Source: Gammaproteobacteria bacterium (GTDB lineage Bacteria > Pseudomonadota > Gammaproteobacteria > SZUA-229). From it: a DNA stretch of 5,623 nucleotides. The position numbers and the translations under genes were made by a program. The notes beneath the pieces are model-generated. The model was not told the origin of the DNA and did not search any database. It saw nothing but the letters and a program-made list of their open reading frames with translations. Location of the stretch: the NCBI GenBank assembly GCA_029879605.1, contig JAOUQA010000157.1, positions 1 through 5,623 on the forward strand. The letters run 5' to 3'. Positions 5,615-5,623 of this stretch are shown here, piece by piece (the first letter of the stretch is position 1; each line of letters starts with the position of its first letter).

Positions 5615-5623
5615 TAGTGCCTG

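Overview
The window looks like chromosomal DNA of a gammaproteobacterium. The best taxonomic clue is a YgiM-type protein (signal peptide, SH3b domain, coiled coil, C-terminal membrane anchor), a family typical of Gammaproteobacteria. The cobalamin genes also have proteobacterial forms. I cannot name a genus from the sequence alone. There are no rRNA or tRNA genes, insertion sequences or CRISPR arrays, and no gene-free stretch exceeds 300 bases.

Layout: (1) Positions 1-1161, minus strand: a MoxR-type AAA+ ATPase gene, followed two bases later by the start of a DUF58 gene that runs off the left edge. (2) Positions 1162-1290: a divergent promoter region. A good minus-strand promoter for moxR and a weaker extended -10 for cobU interlock there. 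(3) Positions 1291-3488, plus strand: cobU, cobT and cobC, three late steps of adenosylcobalamin synthesis (nucleotide loop assembly). (4) Positions 3489-3617: a short AT-rich spacer with a plausible promoter. (5) Positions 3663-4542, plus strand: a small STAS/SpoIIAA-like protein overlapping a GNAT acetyltransferase by 8 bases. (6) Positions 4543-5232, minus strand: the YgiM-like gene, whose stop codon directly abuts the GNAT stop codon with no base between. (7) Positions 5342-5614 or beyond, minus strand: an unrecognised small protein or the C-terminus of a larger one.

The cob genes act together. CobU activates adenosylcobinamide to its GDP derivative. CobT makes alpha-ribazole phosphate from a lower-ligand base and nicotinate mononucleotide. 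CobC removes a phosphate. CobS, which joins the two halves, is not in this window. The MoxR/DUF58 pair is the start of a common envelope or complex-assembly chaperone cluster and is functionally separate from the cob genes.

Most of the window is ordinary housekeeping content, and I see no convincing new multi-gene system. The most distinctive structure is at 4525-4567. The two convergent genes share a 13-bp hairpin built from their own last codons, with the stop codons in the loop and T-tracts on both strands. It looks like a bidirectional terminator with no intergenic DNA. Other points of interest are Asp instead of Glu at a CobT active-site position, the absence of cobS, and the uncharacterised STAS-like/GNAT pair.
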